A DNA stretch of 64,000 nucleotides from positions 248,001-312,000 of the forward strand of contig NZ_JBEXMJ010000003.1 in NCBI RefSeq assembly GCF_040610475.1, in the 5' to 3' direction. This document shows positions 11,654-20,239 of the stretch, one piece after another. Position numbers and translations under genes: made by a program. The DNA is from Actinopolymorpha sp. NPDC004070 (GTDB lineage: Bacteria > Actinomycetota > Actinomycetes > Propionibacteriales > Actinopolymorphaceae). The notes under the pieces were generated by a model. The model was given only the letters and a program-made list of their open reading frames with translations, was not told where the DNA came from and did not search any database. Position 1 is the first letter of the stretch. Each line of letters starts with the position of its first letter.

Positions 11654-13212
11654 CTCCGATCATCCTGGCCCAGGAGTTCAAGAGCCCGACGATCGAGTAC
11701 GCCAAGATCGCGCCGCTGCTCATCATCTTCGGCGTGGCGATCGTCGGCGTTCTCATCGAGGCGTTCCTTCCACGCCGGCTGCGCTACCCCGCCCAGGTGA
11801 CGGTGACACTGCTCGCCCTGGTCGCCGCGCTGGCGACGACCATCGGGCTGGCCGGCACGTCGCAGGTGGCCGCCGAGGGTGCGGTCGCGGTCGACGGCTT
11901 CACGCTGTTCCTGTGGGGCACAGTGCTGGTGATGGCGATCATCTCGGTGCTGCTGCTGGCCGAGCGTGCCGTCGACGGCGGCGTGACCGCGTTCGCCGCG
12001 CAGGCCTCGGCGCTGCCCGGGACGGAGGCCGAGCGGGAGTCGCTGGGCCGCCGGCTGGAGCAGACCGAGGTGTTCCCGCTCTTCCTGTTCGCGGTCAGCG
12101 GCATGCTGTTGTTCCCGGCCGCCAACGACCTGTTGACGATGTTCGTCGCGCTCGAGGTGCTGTCGCTGCCGCTGTACCTGCTGTGCGGGCTGGCCCGCCG
12201 GCGCCGGCTGCTGTCGCAGGAAGCCGCGATGAAGTACTTCCTGCTCGGCGCGTTCGCCTCGGCGTTCTTCCTCTACGGCATGGCCATGCTGTACGGCTTC
12301 GCCGGCACGATCAGCTTCGCCGGCATCGCCACCGCGGTGGGCGCCAAGGTCGGCACCGACGGCCTGCTGCTCGCCGGCACCGCGCTCGTCGCGGTGGGGC
12401 TGTTGTTCAAGATCGGCGCGGCGCCGTTCCACATGTGGACGCCGGACGTCTACCAGGGCGCGCCGACGGCGATCACCGCGTTCATGGCGGCCTGCACCAA
12501 GATCGCCGCGTTCGGTGCCCTGCTGCGGCTGTTCTACGTCGCTCTCGGTGCCGCCCGCTGGGACTGGCAGCCGATGATCTGGGTGGTCGCCATCCTCACC
12601 ATGGCGGTCGGCGCAGTGCTGGCCCTCACCCAGACGGACATCAAGCGGATGCTGGCGTACTCCTCGATCGCCCACGCCGGCTTCCTGCTGGTCGGGTTCG
12701 TCGGGGTGCGCGAGGCGATCTCGGCCAACCTGTCCGGCGTGCTCTTCTACCTCGCCGCGTACGGCTTCGCCACGATCGGCGCGTTCGGCCTGGTGACCCT
12801 GGTCCGCGACGCGAGCGGCGAGGCGACGCACCTCTCCCGCTGGGCCGGGCTCGGCCGGCGGTCCCCGCTGCTGGCCGGTGCTATGGCGCTGTTCCTGCTC
12901 GCGTTCGCCGGGATCCCGCTGACCAGCGGTTTCATGGGTAAGTGGGCAGTGTTCAGCGCTGCGTGGCAGGGTGGTGCGTGGCCGCTGGTCGTGATCGGCG
13001 TGCTGGCCAGCGTCGTGGCCGCGTTCTTCTACGTCCGGGTGATCGTGGTGATGTTCTTCTCCGCGCCGGCCGCCGAGGGGCCGACCATCGCGGTGCCCAG
13101 CATCTTCACGTCCGTGGCGGTGGCGGTCGGTGTCGCGGCCACGGTCGTGCTCGGCCTGCTGCCCGGCCCGCTGCTGGACCTCGCGGCGCGTGCCGCCCAC
13201 CTGGTGGGCTGA
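11650..13212 (+). CDS. nuoN: NADH-quinone oxidoreductase subunit N (antiporter-like)
   Basis: This is the third antiporter-like subunit and the last gene of the main nuo operon, 520 aa. It has the diagnostic GAAPFHMWTPDVYQGAPTA motif and about 14 hydrophobic segments, with the Lys-containing helices of the proton channel. The GTG start overlaps the nuoM stop. No clear hairpin follows; the polyprenyl synthase begins 58 bases later in the same direction, so read-through transcription is possible. Confidence 0.96.
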   Translation: MTPIILAQEFKSPTIEYAKIAPLLIIFGVAIVGVLIEAFLPRRLRYPAQVTVTLLALVAALATTIGLAGTSQVAAEGAVAVDGFTLFLWGTVLVMAIISVLLLAERAVDGGVTAFAAQASALPGTEAERESLGRRLEQTEVFPLFLFAVSGMLLFPAANDLLTMFVALEVLSLPLYLLCGLARRRRLLSQEAAMKYFLLGAFASAFFLYGMAMLYGFAGTISFAGIATAVGAKVGTDGLLLAGTALVAVGLLFKIGAAPFHMWTPDVYQGAPTAITAFMAACTKIAAFGALLRLFYVALGAARWDWQPMIWVVAILTMAVGAVLALTQTDIKRMLAYSSIAHAGFLLVGFVGVREAISANLSGVLFYLAAYGFATIGAFGLVTLVRDASGEATHLSRWAGLGRRSPLLAGAMALFLLAFAGIPLTSGFMGKWAVFSAAWQGGAWPLVVIGVLASVVAAFFYVRVIVVMFFSAPAAEGPTIAVPSIFTSVAVAVGVAATVVLGLLPGPLLDLAARAAHLVG

Positions 13213-13270
13213 GCACCGCGCCGACCCGCTCTGCCTGGAGCAGTGCGACACCCGGAGGGAGGGGACGTCG

Positions 13271-14272
13271 ATGAGCATGGCCGGTCTCACGTTGCCTTCG
13301 GTCGAGGGCGACCTCGACCTTCGGGTACGCCGCCGACTGGCCGAGGTGGAGGACGAGCTCGACCGGGTGGCGGCCAGCGAGTTCGACTTCGTCACCGAGG
13401 CGGCCCAGCACCTGATCCACGCCGGCGGCAAGCGGTTCCGGCCGCTGCTGGTGGTGCTGGGCGCGGAGTTCGGGAAGCCGTCCTCGGCTTCGGGTGACGT
13501 CGTGGCGGTGGCCACCGCGCTGGAGCTGATCCACCTGGCGACCCTGCACCACGACGACGTGATGGACGAGGCGGCGCTGCGCCGCGGAGCCCCCAGCGCG
13601 AACGCCCGGTGGGACAACACCGTCGCGATCCTCACCGGCGACTACCTTTTCGCCCGGGCCTCGGACCGGATGGTCGACCTCGGCCTGGAGGCGGTCCGCA
13701 TCCAGTCGCAGACGTTCGCCCGGCTGGTCGAGGGGCAGATCCGGGAGACGCTCGGGCCGACCGAGGACGAGGACCAGCTCGACCACTACCTCGCCGTGCT
13801 GGCCGACAAGACCGGCTCGCTGATCGCCACCTCGGCGCGGCTCGGGGCCAAGGTCGCCGGCGCCCCGGGTGACATCGAACGCGTGATGACGGAGTACGGC
13901 GAGAAGATCGGGATCGCGTTCCAGCTCTCCGACGACGTCCTCGACATCGCCAGCGACGCCGACCAGTCCGGCAAGACGCCCGGCACCGACCTGCGCGAGG
14001 GCATCCCGACGCTGCCGGTGCTGCTGGCGCGGCGTTCCACCGACCCGGCCGACGCCGGGCTGCTGGAGCTGTTGTCCGGCCCGCTGCCCGAGGACGCCCG
14101 GCATGCCGAGGCGCTGTCCCTGCTGCGAGCGCACCCGGCGATGGACCAGGCGCGGGCGATCGTGCAGCAGTGGGCCGACGAGGCCCGCGCGACGCTGCGC
14201 TACCTGCCCGACATTCCCGCCCGGGACGCGCTGGCCGGGCTGTGCGACCTCGTGGTCTCGCGTACTGGCTGA
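13271..14272 (+). CDS. Long-chain trans-polyprenyl diphosphate synthase
   Basis: This enzyme condenses isopentenyl diphosphate units onto an allylic primer to make a long all-trans polyprenyl diphosphate. In actinomycetes the usual use is the menaquinone side chain, which fits its place behind the quinone-reducing nuo operon. Both Asp-rich motifs are present: DDVMD at 95-99 and DDVLD at 221-225. The fifth residue before the first motif is Ala, a small residue that allows long chains. I chose the ATG at 13271, which lies just after a CGGAGGGAGGGG ribosome site; a second ATG two codons later is also possible. The product is 333 aa. Exact chain length cannot be read from sequence, so hepta-, octa- and nona-prenyl synthases remain alternatives. 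Confidence 0.9.
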   Translation: MSMAGLTLPSVEGDLDLRVRRRLAEVEDELDRVAASEFDFVTEAAQHLIHAGGKRFRPLLVVLGAEFGKPSSASGDVVAVATALELIHLATLHHDDVMDEAALRRGAPSANARWDNTVAILTGDYLFARASDRMVDLGLEAVRIQSQTFARLVEGQIRETLGPTEDEDQLDHYLAVLADKTGSLIATSARLGAKVAGAPGDIERVMTEYGEKIGIAFQLSDDVLDIASDADQSGKTPGTDLREGIPTLPVLLARRSTDPADAGLLELLSGPLPEDARHAEALSLLRAHPAMDQARAIVQQWADEARATLRYLPDIPARDALAGLCDLVVSRTG

Positions 14273-14288
14273 GCAGCCTCGAACGCGT

Positions 14289-14318
14289 GCCTCGGCGGGG
14301 GGTTCACACCGCCGAGGC
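14289..14318. terminator. Hairpin between convergent genes
   Basis: A perfect 10-bp inverted repeat (GCCTCGGCGG / CCGCCGAGGC) with a 10-base loop spans the end of the deacetylase/glycosyltransferase gene and lies 17 bases after the polyprenyl synthase stop. There is no T-run, as is common in actinomycetes. It is placed to stop transcription from both sides. Confidence 0.55.
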
Positions 14319-16490
14319 CGGGTCACGCCGCGCGAACGTACCTTCCCGCCGGATCGCGTGCCAGCGCAGTGGCGCTCCCGCGACCGCCGTGACCACCGAC
14401 TGGATCACCACGAGGTACATCAGCTGGCGGTAGACGAACTGCTGCAGCGGCAGCGTCCACAGTGGCGTGAGGCGTTCACCGTCCAGGTGGAGCGCGTACG
14501 CCCCCACCAGGGCCTGCACCGCCACGAACGCCGACCAGACCCCGATCACCCGCGCCGGCTCCCCGAAGATCAGGCCGTACAGCGCGAAGATGTCGACCCC
14601 GGGCGCCAGCAGCGGTAGCGCGACCTGGAAGACGGCGAGGTAGGGAAGCGCCCGGCGGCCGAACCGCCCGGACGGGCCGCGTTCGACCAGCGCGTGCCGG
14701 TGCTTCCACATCGACTGCAACGTGCCGTAGCACCAGCGGTACCGCTGCCGCCACAGCTGCCGCAGCGAGCTGGGCGCCTCCGTCCAGGCCAGCGCGGACT
14801 CCTCGTAGACCACGCGCCAGCCGGCCCGGCAGACCGCCATCGTCAGGTCGGTGTCCTCGGCCAGGGTGTCGACGCTCACCGGACCGGCCATCGCGTACGT
14901 GCTGCCAGGCCCCTCGGGGCCGGCCGCGTCGGCCAGGGCCTGCCGCCGGAAGGCACCGATCGCGCCCGGCACGGTCGGCATGCACTCCAGAACGTCGTAC
15001 ATCCGCCGGTCGAGGTTGAAGCCGATGACGTACTCGATGTGCTGCCAGCGGCCCAGGATGCCGCCGGCGTTGCCCACCTTGGTGTTGCCGCTGACCGCGC
15101 CGACGGTGGGATTGGCGAACGGTGCGACCAGGTGGGCGATGGTGTCCGGCTGGAACACCGTGTCGCCGTCGACCAGGACCAGGAGCTCGTGCCGGGCGTA
15201 GGCGATGCCGGTGTTGAGCGCGGCCGGCTTGCCGGCGTTGGCCTGGGACAGGACGGTCACCCCGGGCAGGTCGAGCTCGCGGGCGATCCGGGCAGTGTCG
15301 TCGGTCGAGCCGTCGTCCACCACGATCACCTCGACCGGGCCGGGGTAGGTGGTCCGTACGAGCGAGCCGACGGTCGCGGCGATGCCGGCCGCCTCGTTGT
15401 ACGCGGGCACGACGACCGAGACCGGCGGGTAGTACCACTCCGGCTCGTTCTCCGGCCGTCGCCGCCGGCGGCTGCGGCGGGTCCGGCCCACGTGCAGCCG
15501 GGCGATGGCGGCCAGGATCACCACCCGCGCCACCGTGAGCACCCCGGCGGCGGCGAGCGCGTACGTGAGCCCGACCGCGGCGATCCGGCCGACCTGTTGC
15601 GCGGCGACGACGGTACGTCCCGCGATCCGTTCCGGAAGGCTCACCGGCACGGTCGTGTGCCGAAGCCGCAGCGCGTCCGAGACCGTGGTGGCGCGGTATC
15701 CGCGGTCGTCCAGACGGGTCAGCAGCCGGTCCAGGGCAGCGACGGTGGTGGACCGGTCGCCGCCACCGTCGTGCATCAGGACGACGGCACCGCGCTGCCC
15801 GGACGGCATCGCCCTCGCCACGATCTGCTTCTCGGTCAGGCCGGACCAGTCCTTGGTGTCGTGGTCGGCGAGCACCACGAGGTAGCCGGCGCGACCGGCG
15901 TCGCGCGCCGCGGCGTAGTCGGCGGCGGTGAGTTCGGACGGCTTGGCGGAGTACGGCGGCCGCAGCAGGTGTGTGTGCAGGCCGAGGGCGCCGGCGAGCG
16001 CCTTCTGGGTCAGGCCGAGCTCCAGCCCGCGTTGCCAGGTGGGCGTACGGGCGAGGTCGACGTGGGTGTAGGTGTGCGAGCCGATCTCGTGCCCCTCGGC
16101 AACGATCCGCCGGGCCAGCGGGGGATGGGCGGCGACCTTGGAGCCGAGGACGAAGAACGTCGCCCTGGCATGGTGGCGCCGCAGAACCTCCAGGATCCGC
16201 GGCGTCCATCGCGGGTCCGGCCCGTCGTCGAAGGTGAGGGCGACGGTGCGGTCCGGCATCGCGGCGGTGGTCGGACGGTCGCCGCTGAGGTCGAGGACCG
16301 GCCGTCCGTCCGCCAGGACCTCGCGGGGAGCCCGCTCACCCGCGCCGGTCGTCCGGGGCGCGTCGGTGAGGTCGGTCCAACTGCGCTGGACGTACCCCTG
16401 CACCAGCAGGACGCCGACCAGCGTGGCCAGCAGCAGTCCGACCAGCAGCCAGTGGTGGCGGGGTTCGCGGATCCGGAGGTGCCTGGCCAT
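14304..16490 (-). CDS. Membrane polysaccharide deacetylase - glycosyltransferase family 2 fusion
   Basis: The 728-residue protein joins two enzymes. A membrane anchor at about 14-32 is followed by a NodB/CE4 deacetylase with TFDDGPD (86-92) and the metal-binding HTYTH (139-143). Two further hydrophobic segments lie near 300-330. Then comes a GT2 domain with DDGS (392-395), DGD (441-443), EDTD (545-548) and QRYRW (582-586), the signature of processive synthases such as chitin, cellulose or hyaluronan synthase. Hydrophobic segments close the protein. It likely extrudes a beta-linked N-acetylated glycan and deacetylates it outside the cell; which sugar is unknown. The small Pro/Thr-rich membrane protein upstream is probably in the same transcript (13-base gap). 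Confidence 0.88.
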   Translation of the reverse strand: MARHLRIREPRHHWLLVGLLLATLVGVLLVQGYVQRSWTDLTDAPRTTGAGERAPREVLADGRPVLDLSGDRPTTAAMPDRTVALTFDDGPDPRWTPRILEVLRRHHARATFFVLGSKVAAHPPLARRIVAEGHEIGSHTYTHVDLARTPTWQRGLELGLTQKALAGALGLHTHLLRPPYSAKPSELTAADYAAARDAGRAGYLVVLADHDTKDWSGLTEKQIVARAMPSGQRGAVVLMHDGGGDRSTTVAALDRLLTRLDDRGYRATTVSDALRLRHTTVPVSLPERIAGRTVVAAQQVGRIAAVGLTYALAAAGVLTVARVVILAAIARLHVGRTRRSRRRRRPENEPEWYYPPVSVVVPAYNEAAGIAATVGSLVRTTYPGPVEVIVVDDGSTDDTARIARELDLPGVTVLSQANAGKPAALNTGIAYARHELLVLVDGDTVFQPDTIAHLVAPFANPTVGAVSGNTKVGNAGGILGRWQHIEYVIGFNLDRRMYDVLECMPTVPGAIGAFRRQALADAAGPEGPGSTYAMAGPVSVDTLAEDTDLTMAVCRAGWRVVYEESALAWTEAPSSLRQLWRQRYRWCYGTLQSMWKHRHALVERGPSGRFGRRALPYLAVFQVALPLLAPGVDIFALYGLIFGEPARVIGVWSAFVAVQALVGAYALHLDGERLTPLWTLPLQQFVYRQLMYLVVIQSVVTAVAGAPLRWHAIRREGTFARRDPASAV

Positions 16491-16500
16491 GTCGGTGGGG

Positions 16501-17046
16501 CTACGGCTTCGGCCGGGGGGTCGGGGTGGGCGAGTGCGACGCTCGCCCGCGCGGTTCCGGCTTCGCGGTCGGGGTGGTGCTGCGGCGAGGCGCCGAGGTA
16601 GGCGTGGGGGTCGGTGTGGGCGCGGACGTGCGGGTGGGCGTCGGGGTCGGTCCGGGCCGCGTGGTGGGTGCCCTCGTCACGGTGGGCGTGGGTGCGGGGG
16701 CCGGGCTTCGCCGGGCCGCCGTCGGGACCGGCGAGGCCGTACGGGTGGCCCGGGTGGGGCGCGCGTCCGGCGTGGGGGTCCGCGCATTCCGGGTGCGCTC
16801 GGAGATCCGCGAACTCGTCGAGGGGGACGGTGTGGGCTTCGCCTTCTGCTCCGGTACGGAGGCGGGCCGGCCGAGGCTCCACGGCGTCGACGGCAGCCCG
16901 GACCCGCTCACCAGACTGATGCACAACAGGGCCAGCGAGACCACCACGACTCCGCCGAGGATCAGCCCAGCCGTGCGGACACGACGACGCCGGCGTCCGG
17001 AGTCGTCCACGAACACCGCGTGTTTTCCGCCTGGATGGTTTCGCAC
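16501..17046 (-). CDS. Small membrane protein with Arg-rich patch and Pro/Thr-rich exterior
   Basis: The protein is 181 aa from the GTG at 17046; the frame runs on upstream without sensible sequence. Order of features: a short cytoplasmic segment GKHAVFVDDSGRRRRRVRTAG, one transmembrane helix (about 26-48), then a 130-residue exterior made of Pro, Thr, Ser, Ala and Arg (repeats of the type TPTPTPTSAP). I know no enzyme domain for it. The close linkage to the deacetylase/glycosyltransferase suggests an envelope accessory or anchoring role for the glycan machine; that is inference. The repetitive composition makes the 3' two thirds weak as coding evidence, but the hydrophobic core and the phasing with the next gene support it. 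Confidence 0.65.
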   Translation of the reverse strand: MRNHPGGKHAVFVDDSGRRRRRVRTAGLILGGVVVVSLALLCISLVSGSGLPSTPWSLGRPASVPEQKAKPTPSPSTSSRISERTRNARTPTPDARPTRATRTASPVPTAARRSPAPAPTPTVTRAPTTRPGPTPTPTRTSAPTPTPTPTSAPRRSTTPTAKPEPRGRASHSPTPTPRPKP

Positions 17047-17104
17047 GGCGGCCCAGTGTAGGAGTGGTTGGACCGATTTGGCACGGTCGGACTCCAGGAC
17101 CTGG

Positions 17105-17710
17105 TCAGGGTTGACGCTGGGCCAGCAGTCGTCGCCGCAGCGTGGCCAGGTCCTCGGGGGTGTCCACGTCGTCGGGCGCACCCGCGTCGTCGCAGGGGAC
17201 CGCGGTGGTGACGTCGGCGTGGCTGCGCAGGTAGGCCCGGGCGCCGATGTCGCCGGATGCCTGCGCGGCGACGCCGGCCCAGGTCGTCCGGGCGAGCAGG
17301 ACCGGGTTGCGCGGCTTTTCCTCGTACGTCGCGACCGCCGCGACTGCTCCGCTGTCGTACGCCTGCCGCAGCCGGCGGACCACCTCGGGGGTGACCAGCG
17401 GCTGGTCCACCAGGGCGACGACGACGGCGTCCACGTCCGGTGGCAACGAGGCGAGGCCGGCCCGCAGGGACGAGGCCAGGCCGGCCCGCCAGTCCGGGTT
17501 GGGTACGACAGTCGCGCCGGTCAGGTCGGCGGTGGCGAGCACCTCGTCGAGGGCCGCGCCCAGGACCACGTGGACCGGAGCGCAGCCGCCGGCGGCCAGC
17601 GTGTCCAGGCCGCGCTCGACGAGCAGTCGCCCGCCCAGGTCGGCCAGCGCCTTGGGGCGGCCGAACCGACGCCCCTCACCGGCAGCGAGCAGCAACCCGG
17701 CAACGGTCAT
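17105..17710 (-). CDS. MobA/MocA-like nucleotidyltransferase
   Basis: A 201-aa single-domain NTP transferase of the MobA/MocA superfamily. The nucleotide-binding loop LLLAAGEGRRFGRPK is at 6-20, and the metal-binding Asp is in VALVDQPLVTPE near the middle. MocA and MobA members attach CMP or GMP to molybdopterin; related proteins act on other sugars or alcohols, so the substrate is open. It begins four bases after the end of the PhoX-like gene and is probably co-transcribed with it. No molybdoenzyme gene is in the window, although a MOSC-domain gene lies 3 kb away. Confidence 0.8.
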   Translation of the reverse strand: MTVAGLLLAAGEGRRFGRPKALADLGGRLLVERGLDTLAAGGCAPVHVVLGAALDEVLATADLTGATVVPNPDWRAGLASSLRAGLASLPPDVDAVVVALVDQPLVTPEVVRRLRQAYDSGAVAAVATYEEKPRNPVLLARTTWAGVAAQASGDIGARAYLRSHADVTTAVPCDDAGAPDDVDTPEDLATLRRRLLAQRQP

Positions 17711-17714
17711 CCCG

Positions 17715-18632
17715 TCACAGTAGCGGCAGCGCGTCGTCCGCCCGGTCCGACGACCGTGGAGCGAGCAGCACCTCGGTGACCGACCGGCCGGGCACGTACG
17801 ACTGCTCGTCGTCGCACAGCCGGACCCAGCCTTCCGTACGACCGGGACCACCCGCGGCGTACAAGGTGCCGTGGTCGAGCAGGCCCATGTTGTGGCGGTG
17901 CTCGGCGGCGGTGGTGCCCGGGCGTACCCGGTCGCGGGAGACGAACCGGTACCGCGCGGCGCCCGGCTCGGCAGCGCCCGTCCCGGCCGCGCCCCCCACA
18001 CCGACCATGTCGATCGCGACCCGCCCGTCGGAGGTGAGCGAGATCGCCATCCGCTCGCGCTCGAACCGTCCCGGCATGGTGCGCTTGCGCGGCGTCGCGT
18101 CCGGGTCGTAGGGGTCGAGTTCGACCAGCCAGCCGAACCGGTTGGCCTCGTGCGGGTCCCGTCGGACGCTCTGGTCGGCGCTCGGGCGCAGGGTCCGCTC
18201 ACCGTGCAGCGTCGTACCCCACGGCGTGACGGCCAGGCACGCACGGGCCGACGTGCCCAGGACGCGGCGGCCGGAGGGGTCCGCGACGGTCCGCAGCAGG
18301 CGGTGCCCGGCGGCCGGCCCGGTGAGGACGAACGGCGCCGTCTCGGTGAACCGGCGGTCGTACGCGCGGCCGCCGGAGGCGACCTCCTGCCAGGGCTCTC
18401 CGGAGCCGGTCCGCCGGACCGCCACCACCGACAGTTCGCACAGGTTGGTCGGGGTCCCGGTGGAGGCGTCGACCGCCTCGCGTCCCGCCACCATCAGGCC
18501 CTGCCCGGCGCCGCGGTGGCAGCTTCGGCCCCGGGACCACTCCAGGGGGAGTACGAACGTGCCGTCACCGGCGGAGTCGGGCTGCGGCGCCCGGGAGAAC
18601 TGCCGCGGCAGCAGGGACGAGAGGGGATTCAT
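17715..18632 (-). CDS. Short PhoX-like (DUF839) protein
   Basis: The 305-aa product resembles the PhoX/DUF839 beta-propeller phosphatases. Family-like segments are LAVTPWGTTLHGERTL and NRFGWLVELDPYDPDATPRK followed by a GRFERE motif; full PhoX proteins carry a CEE-type segment where this one has HGE. Typical family members exceed 600 aa and carry a Tat signal; this copy has neither. It is either a cut-down cytoplasmic relative or a degenerate copy with no phosphatase activity. The ATG at 18632 follows a GGAGG site. It is the first gene of a two-gene unit with the nucleotidyltransferase. Confidence 0.6.
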   Translation of the reverse strand: MNPLSSLLPRQFSRAPQPDSAGDGTFVLPLEWSRGRSCHRGAGQGLMVAGREAVDASTGTPTNLCELSVVAVRRTGSGEPWQEVASGGRAYDRRFTETAPFVLTGPAAGHRLLRTVADPSGRRVLGTSARACLAVTPWGTTLHGERTLRPSADQSVRRDPHEANRFGWLVELDPYDPDATPRKRTMPGRFERERMAISLTSDGRVAIDMVGVGGAAGTGAAEPGAARYRFVSRDRVRPGTTAAEHRHNMGLLDHGTLYAAGGPGRTEGWVRLCDDEQSYVPGRSVTEVLLAPRSSDRADDALPLL

Positions 18633-18743
18633 CCGGGCGCCTCCAGGTCGGATCGGGGTGACACCGATCGCGACGCTAGGCGTCCGTGACGGCCGGCCGA
18701 CGGCCGGAAGCTGAACGGACGGGGTCGTGCCGGCGTACTCCGG

Positions 18744-19109
18744 CTACCGGCGTACCCCGTCGACGTAGGTCTCGACCGCCTCGCCGTAGAACGACAGGTG
18801 GTCCCTGATCTGCGCCACGTCCTCCTTGGGGTCGGGATAGGCCCACGCCACGTCCCTGGCCGACTCGTCGTCGGCGAACGCCCAGTACGACGCGACCCCC
18901 TTGAAGGGGCAGGTCGTGTGGGAGTCGGTGGCCGCCATCAGGTCCATCCGCACGTCCTCGGTGGGCAGGTAGAGACGGTCGTCCAGACCGGTCTCGGTCA
19001 GCACCAGGGCCCGGTCGGTCTCCGCGACGACCTGGCCGCCGCGCTCGATCCGCACGTGCTGGGTGGTCGGCGCGACGCTGACCTTGTGGAACAGATTGCG
19101 TACGGCCAT
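18744..19109 (-). CDS. DUF427 domain protein
   Basis: The product is 121 aa starting at MAVRNLFHKVSVAP. It has the features of the small DUF427 family: RVxxxGxVVAET-like strands, the conserved TTCPFKGVASYW core and the YPDPKEDVAQIRDHLSFYGEAVETYVDG end. The biochemical role of the family is not established. The long open frame upstream is non-coding by composition, so I start at the ATG at 19109. It is divergent from the sulfotransferase gene, with 241 bases between them. Confidence 0.85.
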   Translation of the reverse strand: MAVRNLFHKVSVAPTTQHVRIERGGQVVAETDRALVLTETGLDDRLYLPTEDVRMDLMAATDSHTTCPFKGVASYWAFADDESARDVAWAYPDPKEDVAQIRDHLSFYGEAVETYVDGVRR

Positions 19110-19350
19110 GGGGATCTCCGTCCTGCGTGGATCGCCTTGTCGAGTGGCTTGGGGCAGGTGGCTTCCTCTCCACCGTACGGGCGCCTGCGGGTAGGTCCGG
19201 GGCGATCGGAAGGTCGGACCGGATGTCCGGCACTGGTCCGGATCATCCCTTTGGGTGGGCACCCGGCCCGAGTTGATCTCGTTGTCCGGACGGAAGCGAT
19301 CGCGAAGCAGTCGCGAAGCAGGCAACGCCGACGTACGGGGAAGGTGGGCG

Positions 19351-20049
19351 ATGAAGGTCATCGGTGCGGGGTTTCCACGGACCGGCACGACGTCGATGAA
19401 GGCCGCGCTGGAGCAGTTGGGCTTCGGCCCCTGCCACCACATGTTCGAGGTGATCCAGCATCCGGAGCAGGTCCGGAAGTGGCGGCAGGTCATCGAGAAC
19501 GAGGGCTCCGTCGACTGGGGCTGGGCGATGGAGGGCTACCAGTCGTCGGTGGACTGGCCGAGCGCGTACTACTGGCGGGAGCTGATGGCCGCGTTCCCGG
19601 ATGCCAAGGTCCTGTTGACGGTGCGCGACCCGCACCGGTGGTACGCCAGTGTGCGCGACACGATCTTCACCTTCGCCCGTGAGGGCGCGCGGGCCGAGGC
19701 GGCCGGGCTGGCCCAGGTGAACCCGATCGGACCGGTCCTCGGGCGCCTGTGGGCCGGGACGTTCGGTGAGGAGATGGGGGAGGAGATGCCGGCCGAGGAC
19801 CACGCGGTGGCGGTGTTCGAACGCCACGTCGCGACGGTACGCGAGACCGTTCCCGCCGACCGGCTGCTCGTGCACGAGGCCCGCGACGGGTGGGAGCCGC
19901 TGTGCGACTTCCTCGGCGTGCCCGAACCGGACTCGGGTTACCCGCACCTGAACGACGGGGACACCATGCGGCGGATGGCCGAACGCGCCCGCAGCGGCGA
20001 CCTCCCGGCGGGGCTCACCCTGGAGGACATGCGCAAGCCCGGCACGTGA
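19351..20049 (+). CDS. Sulfotransferase family protein
   Basis: A 232-aa P-loop sulfotransferase. The PAPS 5'-phosphosulfate loop GAGFPRTGTTS is at 5-15, and the 3'-phosphate-binding segment VRDPHRWYASV follows near residue 91. The length and the GFGPCHHMFEV motif fit the compact Sulfotransfer_4-type family common in bacteria. The acceptor is unknown. The ATG at 19351 lies 11 bases after GGGGAAGG; the open frame upstream of it is not family sequence. A 10-base direct repeat (TCGCGAAGCA, twice) lies in the upstream region. Confidence 0.87.
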   Translation: MKVIGAGFPRTGTTSMKAALEQLGFGPCHHMFEVIQHPEQVRKWRQVIENEGSVDWGWAMEGYQSSVDWPSAYYWRELMAAFPDAKVLLTVRDPHRWYASVRDTIFTFAREGARAEAAGLAQVNPIGPVLGRLWAGTFGEEMGEEMPAEDHAVAVFERHVATVRETVPADRLLVHEARDGWEPLCDFLGVPEPDSGYPHLNDGDTMRRMAERARSGDLPAGLTLEDMRKPGT

Positions 20050-20239
20050 CGCCCCTGGGCCGGGGCCTGCTCATCCGTCGGCGGGGGCAGACGTCCACAG
20101 CGAGCCGGCGGTCCCCGCACCGAGGTGCTCCTCGTACACCCGCACCTTGTGGGTGATGACGGGCCGGGCCGGGGAATCTGTCCTTGAGCCCGGCAGGAAA
20201 GTTGACCTGGAGTCGGCTGCACATCGTACGGTCGGCGCC

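Noticed and set aside
14476..16601. Long frames on both strands within the deacetylase/glycosyltransferase gene
   Set aside because: The minus-strand 728-residue frame has both sets of catalytic motifs; the others are shadows without recognisable motifs.
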